A stretch of 64,000 nt of DNA from Paracoccus denitrificans (lineage in GTDB: Bacteria > Pseudomonadota > Alphaproteobacteria > Rhodobacterales > Rhodobacteraceae): positions 62,001 to 126,000 of the forward strand of contig QFNE01000002.1 of assembly GCA_003240735.1 (NCBI GenBank), read 5' to 3'. How positions within the stretch are numbered: position 1 is the stretch's first letter; every line of letters starts with the position of its first letter. Both the position numbers and the translations under genes were made by a program. This document shows positions 44,197 to 53,786 of this stretch, one piece after another. The notes under the pieces are model-generated. The model made no database searches and was not told the DNA's origin. It saw only the letters and a program-made list of their open reading frames with translations.

Positions 44197-45059
44197 CCGA
44201 CCCGGCCAAGCCCCGGTCGCACGGCCGCGTGGCCGTCACTGCCAGCGTCCAGCCCCGCGACCTGATGGCCCCGCCAGAGCTTGCGGGCGCATGGACGGCC
44301 CAGATCGTGACGCTGTTTCCCGACGCGTTTCCCGGCACGCTGGGCCTGTCCTTGACCGGCAAGGCCCTGACCGAAGGGCTGTGGAACCTGATGACCATTC
44401 CGCTGCGAGAATTCGGCGTGGGACGGCATCGCAACGTCGACGACACACCGGCAGGCGGTGGGGCAGGGATGGTGATCCGCGCCGATGTCATGGCCGCTGC
44501 GCTGCGGCAGGCGCAGGCGCGCAGGCCGGGTCTGCCCATCGTCTATCTCTCGCCCCGCGGCAAACCCTATACGCAGGCGATGGCGCGCAGGCTGGCCAAT
44601 GGCCCAGGCGTGACGCTGATCTGCGGGCGCTTCGAAGGCGTCGATCAGCGCGTTCTGGACGCCTTCGACGTCACCGAAATCAGCATCGGCGACTATGTTT
44701 TGACGGGCGGAGAGATTGCCGCGCAGGTCTTGATCGATGCGGCGGTTCGCCTTATACCGCGTGTGCTGGGGAATCAGGGCTCTCTGGCCGAGGAATCCTT
44801 TTCCGAGGCGACGGGCGGCCTGCTTGAACATCCGCAGTATACGAAACCCGCTGAGTGGGAAGGCCGCGCGATCCCCGAAGTTCTTCTTTCGGGAAACCAC
44901 GCGGCAATTTCGCATTGGCGGGACGACATGGCCGCAAGGCTGACAAAAGAACGCCGCCCCGACCTGTGGCGGGCATTCGAGGAAACTCGGGTGGACCCGG
45001 TAAAGGACCGACAGCTCTCGGGCGCATCAGATCAATCGCGGAACCACCGCGAGCATTAA
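44193..45059 (+). CDS. trmD: tRNA (guanine-N1)-methyltransferase TrmD
   Basis: This 288-residue SPOUT enzyme methylates G37 of tRNAs with CNN, preventing frameshifts. Landmarks are TLFPDAFPGTLGLSLTGKAL, the RHRNVDDTPAGGGAGMVIRA block, LICGRFEGVDQRVLDAF, and the knot motif EISIGDYVLTGGEIAAQVLI, followed by LEHPQYTKPAEWEGRAIPEV. The N-terminus is about 30 residues longer than E. coli TrmD and the tail about 20 longer. It overlaps the upstream gene by 4 bases and is 12 bases before rplS. Confidence 0.96.
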   Translation: MTDPAKPRSHGRVAVTASVQPRDLMAPPELAGAWTAQIVTLFPDAFPGTLGLSLTGKALTEGLWNLMTIPLREFGVGRHRNVDDTPAGGGAGMVIRADVMAAALRQAQARRPGLPIVYLSPRGKPYTQAMARRLANGPGVTLICGRFEGVDQRVLDAFDVTEISIGDYVLTGGEIAAQVLIDAAVRLIPRVLGNQGSLAEESFSEATGGLLEHPQYTKPAEWEGRAIPEVLLSGNHAAISHWRDDMAARLTKERRPDLWRAFEETRVDPVKDRQLSGASDQSRNHREH

Positions 45060-45071
45060 AAGGAACCCGCG

Positions 45072-45461
45072 ATGAACCTGATCGCACAACTCGAAGCCGA
45101 GCAGATCTCGGAACTCGGCAAGGACATCCCCGACTTCAAGGCGGGCGACACGGTCCGCGTCGGTTACAAAGTGACGGAAGGCACGCGTTCGCGCGTCCAG
45201 AACTACGAAGGCGTCGTTATCGCGCGCAAGGGCGGCGGCATCTCGGCCTCGTTCACCGTTCGCAAGATTTCGTTCGGCGAAGGCGTGGAACGTGTGTTCC
45301 CGCTCTACTCGACCAACATCGACTCGATCACCGTTGTGCGCCGTGGCCGCGTTCGTCGCGCCAAGCTGTACTACCTGCGTGATCGTCGCGGCAAATCCGC
45401 CCGGATCGCCGAAGTTTCCAACTACAAGCCGAAGGCCGACAAAGCCTCGGCAAACGCGTAA
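45072..45461 (+). CDS. rplS: 50S ribosomal protein L19
   Basis: The 129-residue protein starts MNLIAQLEAEQISELGKDIP and has KAGDTVRVGYKVTEGTRSRV, YEGVVIARKGGGISASFTVR and ERVFPLYSTNIDSITVVRRG. It lies at the 30S-50S interface. AAAAGGAA precedes the ATG. The tail is a little longer than in E. coli. Confidence 0.97.
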   Translation: MNLIAQLEAEQISELGKDIPDFKAGDTVRVGYKVTEGTRSRVQNYEGVVIARKGGGISASFTVRKISFGEGVERVFPLYSTNIDSITVVRRGRVRRAKLYYLRDRRGKSARIAEVSNYKPKADKASANA

Positions 45462-45472
45462 GGGTTTCGCCG

Positions 45473-45694
45473 ATGAAAGCCGACATCCATCCCGAATACC
45501 ACCTCATCAACATCAAGATGACGGATGGCTCCACCTACGAGACCCGCTCGACCTGGGGCAAAGAAGGCGACACCATGTCGCTGGACATCGACCCGACGTC
45601 GCACCCGGCCTGGACCGGCGGCTCCGCCAAGCTGATGGACGCTGGTGGGCGCGTGTCCAAGTTCAAGAACAAATACGCCGGTCTGGGCTTCTAA
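45473..45694 (+). CDS. rpmE: 50S ribosomal protein L31, cysteine-free form
   Basis: The 73-residue L31 begins MKADIHPEYHLINIKMTDGS and ends GRVSKFKNKYAGLGF. It has no cysteine, so it lacks the CxxC zinc ligands found in E. coli RpmE and should not bind zinc. It follows rplS by 11 bases and ends the operon at a strong terminator. Confidence 0.95.
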   Translation: MKADIHPEYHLINIKMTDGSTYETRSTWGKEGDTMSLDIDPTSHPAWTGGSAKLMDAGGRVSKFKNKYAGLGF

Positions 45695-45715
45695 GCCTGA
45701 CCCGGATGCCACGCG

Positions 45716-45745
45716 AAACGCCGCCCCGAAACGGGCGGCGTTTTC
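45716..45745 (+). terminator. Rho-independent terminator after rpmE
   Basis: AACGCCGCCC-CGAAAC-GGGCGGCGTT is a 10-bp stem followed by TTTT, about 22 bases after the rpmE stop. Confidence 0.88.
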
Positions 45746-45847
45746 AGTTGTGGCGACATTTCGCAACGCCTTTCGTGCGTTACGGCAAAGCGGACTGACT
45801 TTGTGCCGTCACCCCGCTAGCGTGCCGCCAAGGATTTGGAGCGATTC

Positions 45848-46630
45848 GTGGCGCACATCATCGTTATCGGGAACGAAAAGGGCGGCTCGGGCAAGTCGAC
45901 CACGTCGATGCATCTGGCGACCGCCTTGGCGCGGTCAGGTCACCGCGTGGGTGCGCTGGATCTGGACGTCCGACAGCGCAGTTTTGGCCGCTATCTGGAA
46001 AACCGGGTGGCATTCCTTGCGAGAGAGGGTCTGGACCTACCGACGCCCATATTGGGTGAGCTGTCCCGCGACGTGGCCGAAGGCGACGATCCCCTGTCGG
46101 CCGCAGTGTCGGTACTGGATGAGACCTGCGACTTCATCGTTCTGGACTGCCCCGGGTCGCACACACGGTTGAGCCAGATGGCGCATGCGCTGGCCGATAC
46201 GCTGGTCACGCCGCTGAACGACAGCTTTATCGATTTCGACCTGCTGGCCAAGCTTGACCCTGAAGGACGCGTTTTGGGGCCATCGATCTATTCCGAAATG
46301 GTCTGGAACGCACGGCAGATGCGGGGGCAGGCGGGTGCCGGACCGATCGACTGGATCGTGCTGCGCAATCGCCTTGGCACGACCGAAATGCACAACAAGC
46401 GCAAGGTCGGTGCTGCCCTGACGAACCTCTCCAAGCGCATCGGCTTTCGCGTCGCGCCCGGCTTTTCCGAGCGTGTGATCTTTCGGGAGCTGTTCCCGCG
46501 CGGGCTGACCCTTCTGGATCTGAAGGATGTGGGCACCACGAGCCTGTCGATGTCCAACATCGCCGCCCGGCAGGAATTGAGGGAGCTTGTGGCTGAACTG
46601 CGCCTGCCCGGCGTGAAAGCCGGGTTCTAG
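45848..46630 (+). CDS. mipZ: Division-plane positioning ATPase MipZ (ParA family)
   Basis: The 260-residue ParA/MinD-type ATPase opens AHIIVIGNEKGGSGKSTTSM (deviant Walker A). It has ALDLDVRQRSFGRYLENR, FIVLDCPGSHTRLSQMAHAL and IDWIVLRNRLGTTEMHNKRK, all close to MipZ of Caulobacter. MipZ forms a gradient from the chromosome poles and inhibits FtsZ, placing the division site. The start is likely GTG 45848, six bases after GGAG; a TTG at 45836 is an alternative. Monocistronic. Confidence 0.9.
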   Translation: MAHIIVIGNEKGGSGKSTTSMHLATALARSGHRVGALDLDVRQRSFGRYLENRVAFLAREGLDLPTPILGELSRDVAEGDDPLSAAVSVLDETCDFIVLDCPGSHTRLSQMAHALADTLVTPLNDSFIDFDLLAKLDPEGRVLGPSIYSEMVWNARQMRGQAGAGPIDWIVLRNRLGTTEMHNKRKVGAALTNLSKRIGFRVAPGFSERVIFRELFPRGLTLLDLKDVGTTSLSMSNIAARQELRELVAELRLPGVKAGF

Positions 46631-46676
46631 GATAAAGTCGTTGCCAATCGGGTGGTCGCGCAGTCAGCTAGCACAC

Positions 46677-47861
46677 ATGATGAACATCGCCCGCCTTTCC
46701 GCGCTTCTGACACTGCTGGCGCTTCCCGTTGCTGCGGCGGACGAAACGCCGCCGCCAGCCGCGCAGGCCGTGCCGACCGTCACGGTCGTCGCGGCAAAGA
46801 CCGCCGAGGTTGAGCAGCGTGTCAGCATCAGCGGCAGCCTTGTCGCGCGAGACGAGGTGCAGGTTTTTCCGCAGGTCTCTGGCTTCGAAATCACCGAGCT
46901 GCTGGTCGAGGCGGGCGATTCGGTCACAAAGGGCCAGCCCTTGGCCCGCCTGTCACAGACGACGCTCAGCGCGCAGCTGGCACAGGCGCAGGCCGAGTAT
47001 CAGCGCGCCGATGCCGCCGTGGCGCAGGCCACCAGCCAGATCGCCAGTGCCGAGGCCACGCTGAATCAGGCGAACGCCGCACTGGAGCGTGCGCGCAGTC
47101 TGCGCAGCAGCGGAAACACCCCGCAGGCGACGCTCGATCAGGCTATCGCCGCGCAGGCGTCGGCGCAGGCTGGGTCGGCGTCCGCCCGTGACGGTGTTGC
47201 CGTGGCACGGGCAGGGCTGGCACAAGCCGCAGCGGCGCAGGACATTGCGCAGATGGACCTTGACCGCACGGTCATCACCGCCCCTGTGTCGGGGTTCGTG
47301 TCGGCCCGGAACGGCCGCGTTGGCGCGCTGTCCGGCGCATCAGCTGATCCGCTGTTCGTGCTGATCGCCGACAACGACATCGAAACGCAGGGCGAAGTGA
47401 TCGAGAACGCCCTGAGCCAGCTTGCCCCCGGTCAGGACGCGATCCTATCCGTCGTGGGGGTCGGGCAGATCGACGGCAAGGTGCGGCTTGTCCCGGCTTC
47501 GGTCGATCCGGTAACGCGCCTTGGCGTGGTCAGGGTATCGATGCCAAAGGACGCGGCGCTGCGGACGGGGATGTTTGCCAAGGGCGACATCATCACCGCG
47601 CGGCGTCAGGCGGTCACGGTCCCCGTCAGCGCGGTGCTGTCGGACACCGACGGCGACCGCGTGCAGGTGATCCGCGACGGCAAGGTCGAAACCCGCCCGG
47701 TTGACGCCGGCGTCGTCTGGAACGGTCTGCGCGAAATCACCAAGGGCGTTCAGGACGGCGAAGTCGTGATGCTGCGCGCCGGTGCGTTCTTCCGCACGGG
47801 CGATCCGGTCCAGACTGTGACTGAAGCGCCCCTTTCCGCCGCCGCCGAGCCAGCCGAATGA
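46677..47861 (+). CDS. RND efflux periplasmic adaptor (HlyD/MFP family)
   Basis: The 394-residue protein has a signal peptide (LSALLTLLALPVAAADE). A lipoyl-like half motif follows (VFPQVSGFEITELLVEAGDSV), then a coiled-coil hairpin (about 95-180; QAEYQRADAAVAQATSQIAS), the second half (VITAPVSGFVSARNGRVGAL) and beta-barrel and membrane-proximal domains. It links the inner-membrane pump to an outer-membrane channel; no TolC-type gene is in the window. It overlaps the pump gene by 4 bases. Confidence 0.92.
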   Translation: MMNIARLSALLTLLALPVAAADETPPPAAQAVPTVTVVAAKTAEVEQRVSISGSLVARDEVQVFPQVSGFEITELLVEAGDSVTKGQPLARLSQTTLSAQLAQAQAEYQRADAAVAQATSQIASAEATLNQANAALERARSLRSSGNTPQATLDQAIAAQASAQAGSASARDGVAVARAGLAQAAAAQDIAQMDLDRTVITAPVSGFVSARNGRVGALSGASADPLFVLIADNDIETQGEVIENALSQLAPGQDAILSVVGVGQIDGKVRLVPASVDPVTRLGVVRVSMPKDAALRTGMFAKGDIITARRQAVTVPVSAVLSDTDGDRVQVIRDGKVETRPVDAGVVWNGLREITKGVQDGEVVMLRAGAFFRTGDPVQTVTEAPLSAAAEPAE

Positions 47862-50800
47862 ACCTCTCGACATGGTCCATCAGGCACCCGGTCCCGCCGA
47901 TCGCCATCTTCCTTGTGCTGCTGATTGTGGGCTTTGTCAGCTTTACCCGGCTGCCCGTGACCAACATGCCCAACATCGACCTGCCCTTGGTCGAGGTGCT
48001 GATCGACCAGCAAGGGGCGGCCGCGTCCGAGATGACGACGCAGGTGGTCCGCCCGGTCGAAGATTCGATTTCCGCAATCACCGGTGTGCGTCATATCACC
48101 GCCACCGCCACAGATGGCAGCGCGCGGATTCAGGTTGAATTCGAGCTGTCGACAAACACCGACCGCGCGCTGAATGACGTCAAGGACGCCATCGCCAATG
48201 TCCGGTTGGACCTGCCTCAGTCGATCAACGAACCCTTGGTTCGGCGCATCGATATCGCGGGCATGCCGATCCTGACCTATGCGGTCAGCGACCCGACGCA
48301 GTCGATCGAGCAGACCTCCAAATTTGTCGACGACGTGATCGGCCGCCGGCTGAGTACAGTGGACGGAGTCGGCAAGACGGCTCGCATCGGTGGGGCCGAA
48401 CGGCAGATTCAGGTTGAACTGCTGCCCGATCGGCTGCTGGCGCAGGGTCTGACGGCGGCCGAGGTGTCCAATCAACTGCGCAACCGCAACGTCGATCTGG
48501 GCGGGGGCCGGGGGGATCTGGCGGGCAGCGAATATTCGATCCGCGCGCTGGGGTCAGCGACCACCGTTGCGGCGCTGGCTGATACGCCGATCAGCATCGC
48601 CGACGGGCGTACGATCCGGCTGGACGATCTGGGCACCGTCCGTGACGGGGCCAGTGACGAACGCAGCTTTGCCCTTCTGGATGGCCGACCGGTCGTGGCG
48701 TTCGGGATCTATCGCACGACCGGTGCGTCCGACCTGACCGCAGGTGACGGTTCCAAAGCCGCGCTGGCAGAGGTCATGGCCGCCTATCCCAACGCGCAGC
48801 TGCGTCTGGTCAACGATGCGACCACCACGACGCTGCAAAGCTATCATTCGGCGATGGACACGCTTTACGAAGGCGCGGGTCTGGCGGTGATCGTGGTCCT
48901 GCTGTTTCTGCGCAACTGGCGCGCGACACTGATCGCGGCCGTCGCACTGCCCTTGTCGGTGATCCCCACGTTTTTCGTGATGGAGATGTTGGGCTTTACC
49001 CTGAACGGGATCAGCCTTCTCGGCATCACGCTCGTCACCGGCATTCTGGTCGACGACGCAATCGTCGAAATCGAAAACGTCGTGCGCCACATCAACATGG
49101 GCCGCCCCGCGTTCGAGGCGGCCGAGGAGGCGGCGACCGAAATCGGCATGACGGTGATCGCCATTTCGATGTCCATCGTCGCCGTCTTTGCGCCCGTCAG
49201 CTTCATGGGGGGCATCGCCGGTCAGTTCTTCAAACAGTTCGGGCTGACGGTGGCCGTGGCGGTCCTTTTTTCATTGCTTGTGGCACGGATCATCACGCCG
49301 ATGATGGCCGCATATCTGATGCGGGACGCCGCGCACCCGGAGCCCCAGCGGGACGGGTATGTCATGCGCACGCTGATGTCGGTCCTGCGCTGGACGATGC
49401 GGCATCGGTTCATGACGATGGGGGTGGGGGCGATCGTCTTTGCCGGCTCGATCTACTCGGGGACGTTGCTGCCGAGGGAGTTCATCGCACCCGGAGATGT
49501 CGGGCGCAGCCAGATCGAGATGGAGATGCCGCCCGGAACGCGCCTGTCCGAAACCGAGGACGCATCGCGGGACATCACCGCGCGTCTGGCTAACGTCCCA
49601 GAGGTGAAGACCGTCTTCGTCTATTCGGACGGGTCGGACGTGACCAAGTCGCGGGTGATGATCGACTATGGCGCCAAGGACACCCGAACGCGGACGCAGT
49701 TCCAGATCGAGGATCAGTTGAAGCGCGACCTGTCCGCGATCCCGGACGCGCGGCTGAATTTCCAGAATGAGGACGGGCAGGCCGACGTCACCATCAGCGT
49801 TGTCGGCGATTCCGAGGAGGCGGCATCAGATGCCGCCGAAATGCTGATGGTCGCCCTGCGCAAGGTGCCAGAGCTGGAATCGGTGTCCTCGGCCAGCGTC
49901 CTGCGTCGTCCGGAAGTGCAGATCATCCCGCGTCCCGACTTGGCCGCACAGCTTGGCGTCACGGCCAGCGCCATGGCCGAAACCTTGCTGGTCGCGACCC
50001 TTGGCGCGCCCGAGGCGCAACTCCCCAAGTTCAATGCGGGTGATGAGCAGGTCCCCATCATGGTGCGCCTTGATCCCAAGGCGCGGCAGGATGTTCTGGC
50101 GCTGGAAAACCTGCGCATCCCGACCACCAGCGGCGGTCAGGTTCCCTTGTCTGCGGTGGCCGACATCCGGCTTGCGTCCGGCGCCACGCAGATCTCACGG
50201 TATGACCGCGAGTATGAGGTGCAGGTCGACGCAAACTTGATCGACGGCGCCCCATTGGGAGATGCGACCGCCAAGGTTGCCGCGCTGCAGAAGGAACTGG
50301 ACCTGCCGCCGGGCACGTCTTTCCGGCCCGCCGGCAATGCCGAGATCATGGGCGAGGTATTTTCCGCGTTCGGCCTTGCGATGGGGGCGGGGGCGCTGCT
50401 GGTCTATGTCGTTCTGGTGCTGCTGTTTCACAACTTTGCAACGCCGCTCAGCATCATTCTGTCCCTGCCGCTGGCGATTGGTGGGGCGATGCTGGCGCTT
50501 TACTTGACCGGATACGCCATCGGGATGCCGGTGGTGATCGGGTTCCTGATGCTGATGGGGATCGTGACGAAGAACGCGATCATGCTGGTCGAATTTGCCC
50601 TGACGGCGATCGATCAGGGCGTGGACAAGACCGCGGCCATTCTGGATGCGGTCCACAAGCGTGCGCGCCCCATCGTCATGACGACCATCGCCATGGGCGC
50701 AGGGATGATGCCCGCGGCCCTGTCGACCGCCGAGGGGTCGGAGTTTCGCCAGCCCATGGCCATCGCCGTCATCGGGGGACTGCTGCTATCCACGCTTCTG

Positions 50801-50923
50801 TCGTTGCTGTTCGTGCCGTCGCTGTTCTCGCTCATCCACGGCGGGCAGAGCGGGGTCGGGCGCTGGATGGCACGACACCTTGGCATCAATCACGGACCCG
50901 GGCACACCCAGCCGCACGCATGA
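47858..50923 (+). CDS. RND efflux pump permease (HAE1/AcrB superfamily)
   Basis: The 1021-residue protein has the RND layout. One N-terminal helix (RHPVPPIAIFLVLLIVGFVS) is followed by a large periplasmic loop, a cluster of six helices (YEGAGLAVIVVLLFLRNWRA, GISLLGITLVTGILVDDAIV with the proton-relay acidic residues, AVALPLSVIPTFFVMEMLG), a second periplasmic loop and a second cluster (FLMLMGIVTKNAIMLVEFAL). Proton-driven export of drugs or lipophilic compounds is expected. Substrate range is unknown. A terminator follows. Confidence 0.94.
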   Translation: MNLSTWSIRHPVPPIAIFLVLLIVGFVSFTRLPVTNMPNIDLPLVEVLIDQQGAAASEMTTQVVRPVEDSISAITGVRHITATATDGSARIQVEFELSTNTDRALNDVKDAIANVRLDLPQSINEPLVRRIDIAGMPILTYAVSDPTQSIEQTSKFVDDVIGRRLSTVDGVGKTARIGGAERQIQVELLPDRLLAQGLTAAEVSNQLRNRNVDLGGGRGDLAGSEYSIRALGSATTVAALADTPISIADGRTIRLDDLGTVRDGASDERSFALLDGRPVVAFGIYRTTGASDLTAGDGSKAALAEVMAAYPNAQLRLVNDATTTTLQSYHSAMDTLYEGAGLAVIVVLLFLRNWRATLIAAVALPLSVIPTFFVMEMLGFTLNGISLLGITLVTGILVDDAIVEIENVVRHINMGRPAFEAAEEAATEIGMTVIAISMSIVAVFAPVSFMGGIAGQFFKQFGLTVAVAVLFSLLVARIITPMMAAYLMRDAAHPEPQRDGYVMRTLMSVLRWTMRHRFMTMGVGAIVFAGSIYSGTLLPREFIAPGDVGRSQIEMEMPPGTRLSETEDASRDITARLANVPEVKTVFVYSDGSDVTKSRVMIDYGAKDTRTRTQFQIEDQLKRDLSAIPDARLNFQNEDGQADVTISVVGDSEEAASDAAEMLMVALRKVPELESVSSASVLRRPEVQIIPRPDLAAQLGVTASAMAETLLVATLGAPEAQLPKFNAGDEQVPIMVRLDPKARQDVLALENLRIPTTSGGQVPLSAVADIRLASGATQISRYDREYEVQVDANLIDGAPLGDATAKVAALQKELDLPPGTSFRPAGNAEIMGEVFSAFGLAMGAGALLVYVVLVLLFHNFATPLSIILSLPLAIGGAMLALYLTGYAIGMPVVIGFLMLMGIVTKNAIMLVEFALTAIDQGVDKTAAILDAVHKRARPIVMTTIAMGAGMMPAALSTAEGSEFRQPMAIAVIGGLLLSTLLSLLFVPSLFSLIHGGQSGVGRWMARHLGINHGPGHTQPHA

Positions 50924-50952
50924 AAAAAGGGCGCCAAACAGGCGCCCTTTTT
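50924..50952. terminator. Bidirectional Rho-independent terminator between RND pump and pdhC
   Basis: AAAAAGGGCGCC-AAACA-GGCGCCCTTTTT is a perfect 12-bp stem with T runs on both strands, in the gap between convergent genes. Confidence 0.93.
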
Positions 50953-50974
50953 GATTTCCAGTCTTGTCAGATGC

Positions 50975-52327
50975 TCAGGCGAGCATTGCCACCGGGTGTT
51001 CCAGATTTTCAACGATGGCGGCCAGCAGCTTGGCACCCAATGCGCCGTCGATGACACGGTGATCGACCGACAGCGTCATCGACATGACGTTGCGAATGAC
51101 GACCTCTCCGTGTTCGACAACCGGGGTCTGGATGCCGGCGCCGACAGCCAGAATCGCGCCGTGGGGCGGGTTGATCACCGCGTCGAAGTTCTCGATCCCG
51201 AACATGCCAAGGTTCGAAATCGCAAAGCTGCCGCCCTGATATTCGTGGGGCGCAAGCTTCTTGGTCTTGGCGCGGTTCGCCAGATCCTTCATTTGACCCG
51301 AAATCGCGGACAGCGTCTTGGTGTCGGCGTCCTTGATGACGGGGGTGAACAGCCCGCCCTCGATCGCCACGGCGACCGCGACATCCGACGGCTTCAGCTT
51401 GATGATCCGGTCGCCCGCCCAGACGGCGTTCGCATCGGGCACCTGCTGCAACGCCAAGGCGCAGGCCTTGATGATGAAGTCGTTCACGGACAGCTTGACG
51501 CCCCGCGGTTCCAGCTGCTTGTTCAGCGTGGCGCGGAACTCCATCAGCGCGTCCAGCTTGGCCGACCGGCGCAGATAGAAATGCGGGATGGTCTGCTTGG
51601 CTTCGGAGAGACGCGCGGCGATGGTGCGGCGCATGCCGTCCAAAGCCACCTCTTCGGTCTCACGGTCGGCCAGCATCTTGGCGACGGTCTCATACGACAT
51701 GCCCGCCGGAACCGCTGCCGCAGCTGCTGGAGCCGCCGCCGCAGGTGCCGCCGTGGCTTCGGCTTTCTTGTCCGCAGCCGGGGCGGACTTGGTGCCGGGC
51801 TGGGCGCTGTCGACGTCGGCCTTGATGATCCGTCCCTTGGGGCCGGTCCCTTGGACATCTGCAAGATCGATCCCGCGTTCCGCCGCAATCCGGCGTGCAA
51901 GGGGCGAGGCAAAGATGCGGTCTCCCTTGCCACGCGCCGCAGCGGGCTGCGCTGCGGGCTTGTCAGCCGCCTTGTCAGATGCCGGGGCACCCACTTTCGG
52001 TGCTTCAGCCTTCGGCGCTTCTTCCTTCGGCGCGTCAGCCTTGGGGGCATCTGGCTTGGCGGGGGCCTCGGCCGGAACCTCTTCGCCTTCCTCGACAAGG
52101 ACGGCGATGGGGGTGTTCACTTTCACCCCCTGGCTGCCTTCGTCGATCAGGATCTTGCCGATGACGCCTTCATCGACGGCCTCGAATTCCATCGTGGCCT
52201 TGTCGGTTTCGATCTCGGCCAGAATGTCGCCGGATTTGACGGTGTCGCCTTCCTTGACCAGCCATTTGGCCAGCGTCCCTTCCTCCATCGTCGGGGACAG
52301 GGCGGGCATCAGGATTTCAGTTGCCAT
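50975..52327 (-). CDS. pdhC: Pyruvate dehydrogenase E2, dihydrolipoamide acetyltransferase
   Basis: The 450-residue protein has an N-terminal lipoyl domain (about 1-80) with the lipoylated lysine in EIETDKATMEFEAVDEG. An Ala/Pro-rich linker and the E1/E3-binding PSBD (about 140-175; ASPLARRIAAERGIDLADVQ) follow, then the catalytic domain (about 220-450) ending with the motif VDHRVIDGALGAKLL. It transfers acetyl groups to CoA. It is the last gene of pdhA-pdhB-pdhC, 11 bases after pdhB. Its first 246 bases are nearly identical to the start of pdhB. Confidence 0.96.
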   Translation of the reverse strand: MATEILMPALSPTMEEGTLAKWLVKEGDTVKSGDILAEIETDKATMEFEAVDEGVIGKILIDEGSQGVKVNTPIAVLVEEGEEVPAEAPAKPDAPKADAPKEEAPKAEAPKVGAPASDKAADKPAAQPAAARGKGDRIFASPLARRIAAERGIDLADVQGTGPKGRIIKADVDSAQPGTKSAPAADKKAEATAAPAAAAPAAAAAVPAGMSYETVAKMLADRETEEVALDGMRRTIAARLSEAKQTIPHFYLRRSAKLDALMEFRATLNKQLEPRGVKLSVNDFIIKACALALQQVPDANAVWAGDRIIKLKPSDVAVAVAIEGGLFTPVIKDADTKTLSAISGQMKDLANRAKTKKLAPHEYQGGSFAISNLGMFGIENFDAVINPPHGAILAVGAGIQTPVVEHGEVVIRNVMSMTLSVDHRVIDGALGAKLLAAIVENLEHPVAMLA

Positions 52328-52338
52328 GGTCGCGCCCC

Positions 52339-53772
52339 TTACTTGTAGGTGACTTGCTTGACCGCCGCGACGACCTCGTCCGCGGTGATCAGGGCAAGCT
52401 TTTCAAGGTTGGCGGCATAGGGCATGGGAACGTCCTTGCCGGTGCAATTGATGACAGGCGCGTCGAGATAATCGAACGCGTTCTCCATCAGATACGCACT
52501 GATCGAATTGCCGATGGACCCGACCGGGAAGCCTTCTTCGACGGTCACGCAGCGGTTGGTCTTCTTGACCGAACGCAGGATCGCATCGAAGTCCAGCGGG
52601 CGCAGGGTGCGAAGGTCGATCACCTCGGCCTCAATCCCGTCTGCGGCAAGCTTCTCGGCAGCCTGCAGCGCGTGGGCCATGCCGATGCCGAAGCTGACGA
52701 TGGTCACGTCGCTGCCTTTGCGGGCGATGTGCGCCTTGCCGAAGGGGATCGTGAAATCGTCCAGCACCGGCACGTCGAAGGTGCGGCCATACAGGATTTC
52801 GTTCTCCAGGAAGATGACCGGGTTCGGGTCACGGATCGCGGTTTTCAGCAGGCCTTTTGCGTCGGCCGCGGTGTAGGGCATCACGACCTTCAGGCCCGGG
52901 ATCGCCGCATACCATGCGGCGTAATCCTGGCTGTGCTGCGCACCCACGCGAGCGGCGGCCCCGTTCGGACCACGGAACACGATCGGACAGCCCATCTGCC
53001 CGCCCGACATGTAAAGCGTCTTTGCGGCCGAGTTGATGATTTGGTCGATGGCCTGCATCGCGAAGTTGAAGGTCATGAACTCGACGATCGGACGCAGCCC
53101 GCCGAAGGCCGAACCAACGGCGATCCCGGTAAAGCCGTGTTCGGTGATCGGCGTGTCGACGACGCGCTTGGGCCCGAACTTGTCCAGCAGACCCTGGCTG
53201 ATCTTGTAGGCGCCCTGATACTCGCCGACTTCCTCGCCCATCAGATAGACGTCTTCGTCACGCTCCATCTCTTCGGCCATCGCTTCACGCAAGGCTTCGC
53301 GGACGGTCATCGGGCGCAACTCGGTGCCTTCCGGCCAGTCAGGCGTTTCGTCCGGTTCGGGCGTGTGGACATTCTCCACGGCAGACTGGGCGGGATTGTC
53401 GGACTTGGCGGCGGCCGGGACTTCGCCTTTTTCGTCGCGGCTGGCCTCTCCCTTGCCTTCCTGCGCGGGGGGCTGTTCTTCAGCGCCTGACGCGGCAGGG
53501 GCGGCGGCAGATGCGTCCGGCACCTCTTCGCCTTCCTCGACCAGAACGGCGATGGGGGTGTTCACTTTCACCCCTTGGCTGCCTTCGTCGATCAGGATCT
53601 TGCCGATGACGCCTTCATCGACGGCCTCGAACTCCATCGTGGCCTTGTCGGTTTCGATCTCGGCCAGAATGTCGCCGGATTTGACGGTATCGCCTTCCTT
53701 GACCAGCCATTTGGCCAGTGTCCCTTCCTCCATCGTCGGGGACAGGGCGGGCATCAGAATTTCAGTTGCCAT
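52339..53772 (-). CDS. pdhB: Pyruvate dehydrogenase E1 beta with N-terminal lipoyl domain
   Basis: The 477-residue protein is an E1 beta subunit (about 150-477; ELRPMTVREALREAMAEEME, ITEHGFTGIAVGSAFGGLRP, IVFRGPNGAAARVGAQHSQD) preceded by a lipoyl domain (EIETDKATMEFEAVDEG) and a linker. Lipoylated E1 beta is a known feature of alphaproteobacterial PDH. E1 decarboxylates pyruvate with thiamine diphosphate. I chose the ATG at 53772, which begins the lipoyl domain; the earlier in-frame start would overlap pdhA. Confidence 0.96.
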   Translation of the reverse strand: MATEILMPALSPTMEEGTLAKWLVKEGDTVKSGDILAEIETDKATMEFEAVDEGVIGKILIDEGSQGVKVNTPIAVLVEEGEEVPDASAAAPAASGAEEQPPAQEGKGEASRDEKGEVPAAAKSDNPAQSAVENVHTPEPDETPDWPEGTELRPMTVREALREAMAEEMERDEDVYLMGEEVGEYQGAYKISQGLLDKFGPKRVVDTPITEHGFTGIAVGSAFGGLRPIVEFMTFNFAMQAIDQIINSAAKTLYMSGGQMGCPIVFRGPNGAAARVGAQHSQDYAAWYAAIPGLKVVMPYTAADAKGLLKTAIRDPNPVIFLENEILYGRTFDVPVLDDFTIPFGKAHIARKGSDVTIVSFGIGMAHALQAAEKLAADGIEAEVIDLRTLRPLDFDAILRSVKKTNRCVTVEEGFPVGSIGNSISAYLMENAFDYLDAPVINCTGKDVPMPYAANLEKLALITADEVVAAVKQVTYK

Positions 53773-53786
53773 GTTCGCTTCTCCCC

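Noticed and set aside
50951..52348. 465-codon plus-strand frame opposite pdhC
   Set aside because: Antisense shadow of pdhC; begins inside the terminator.
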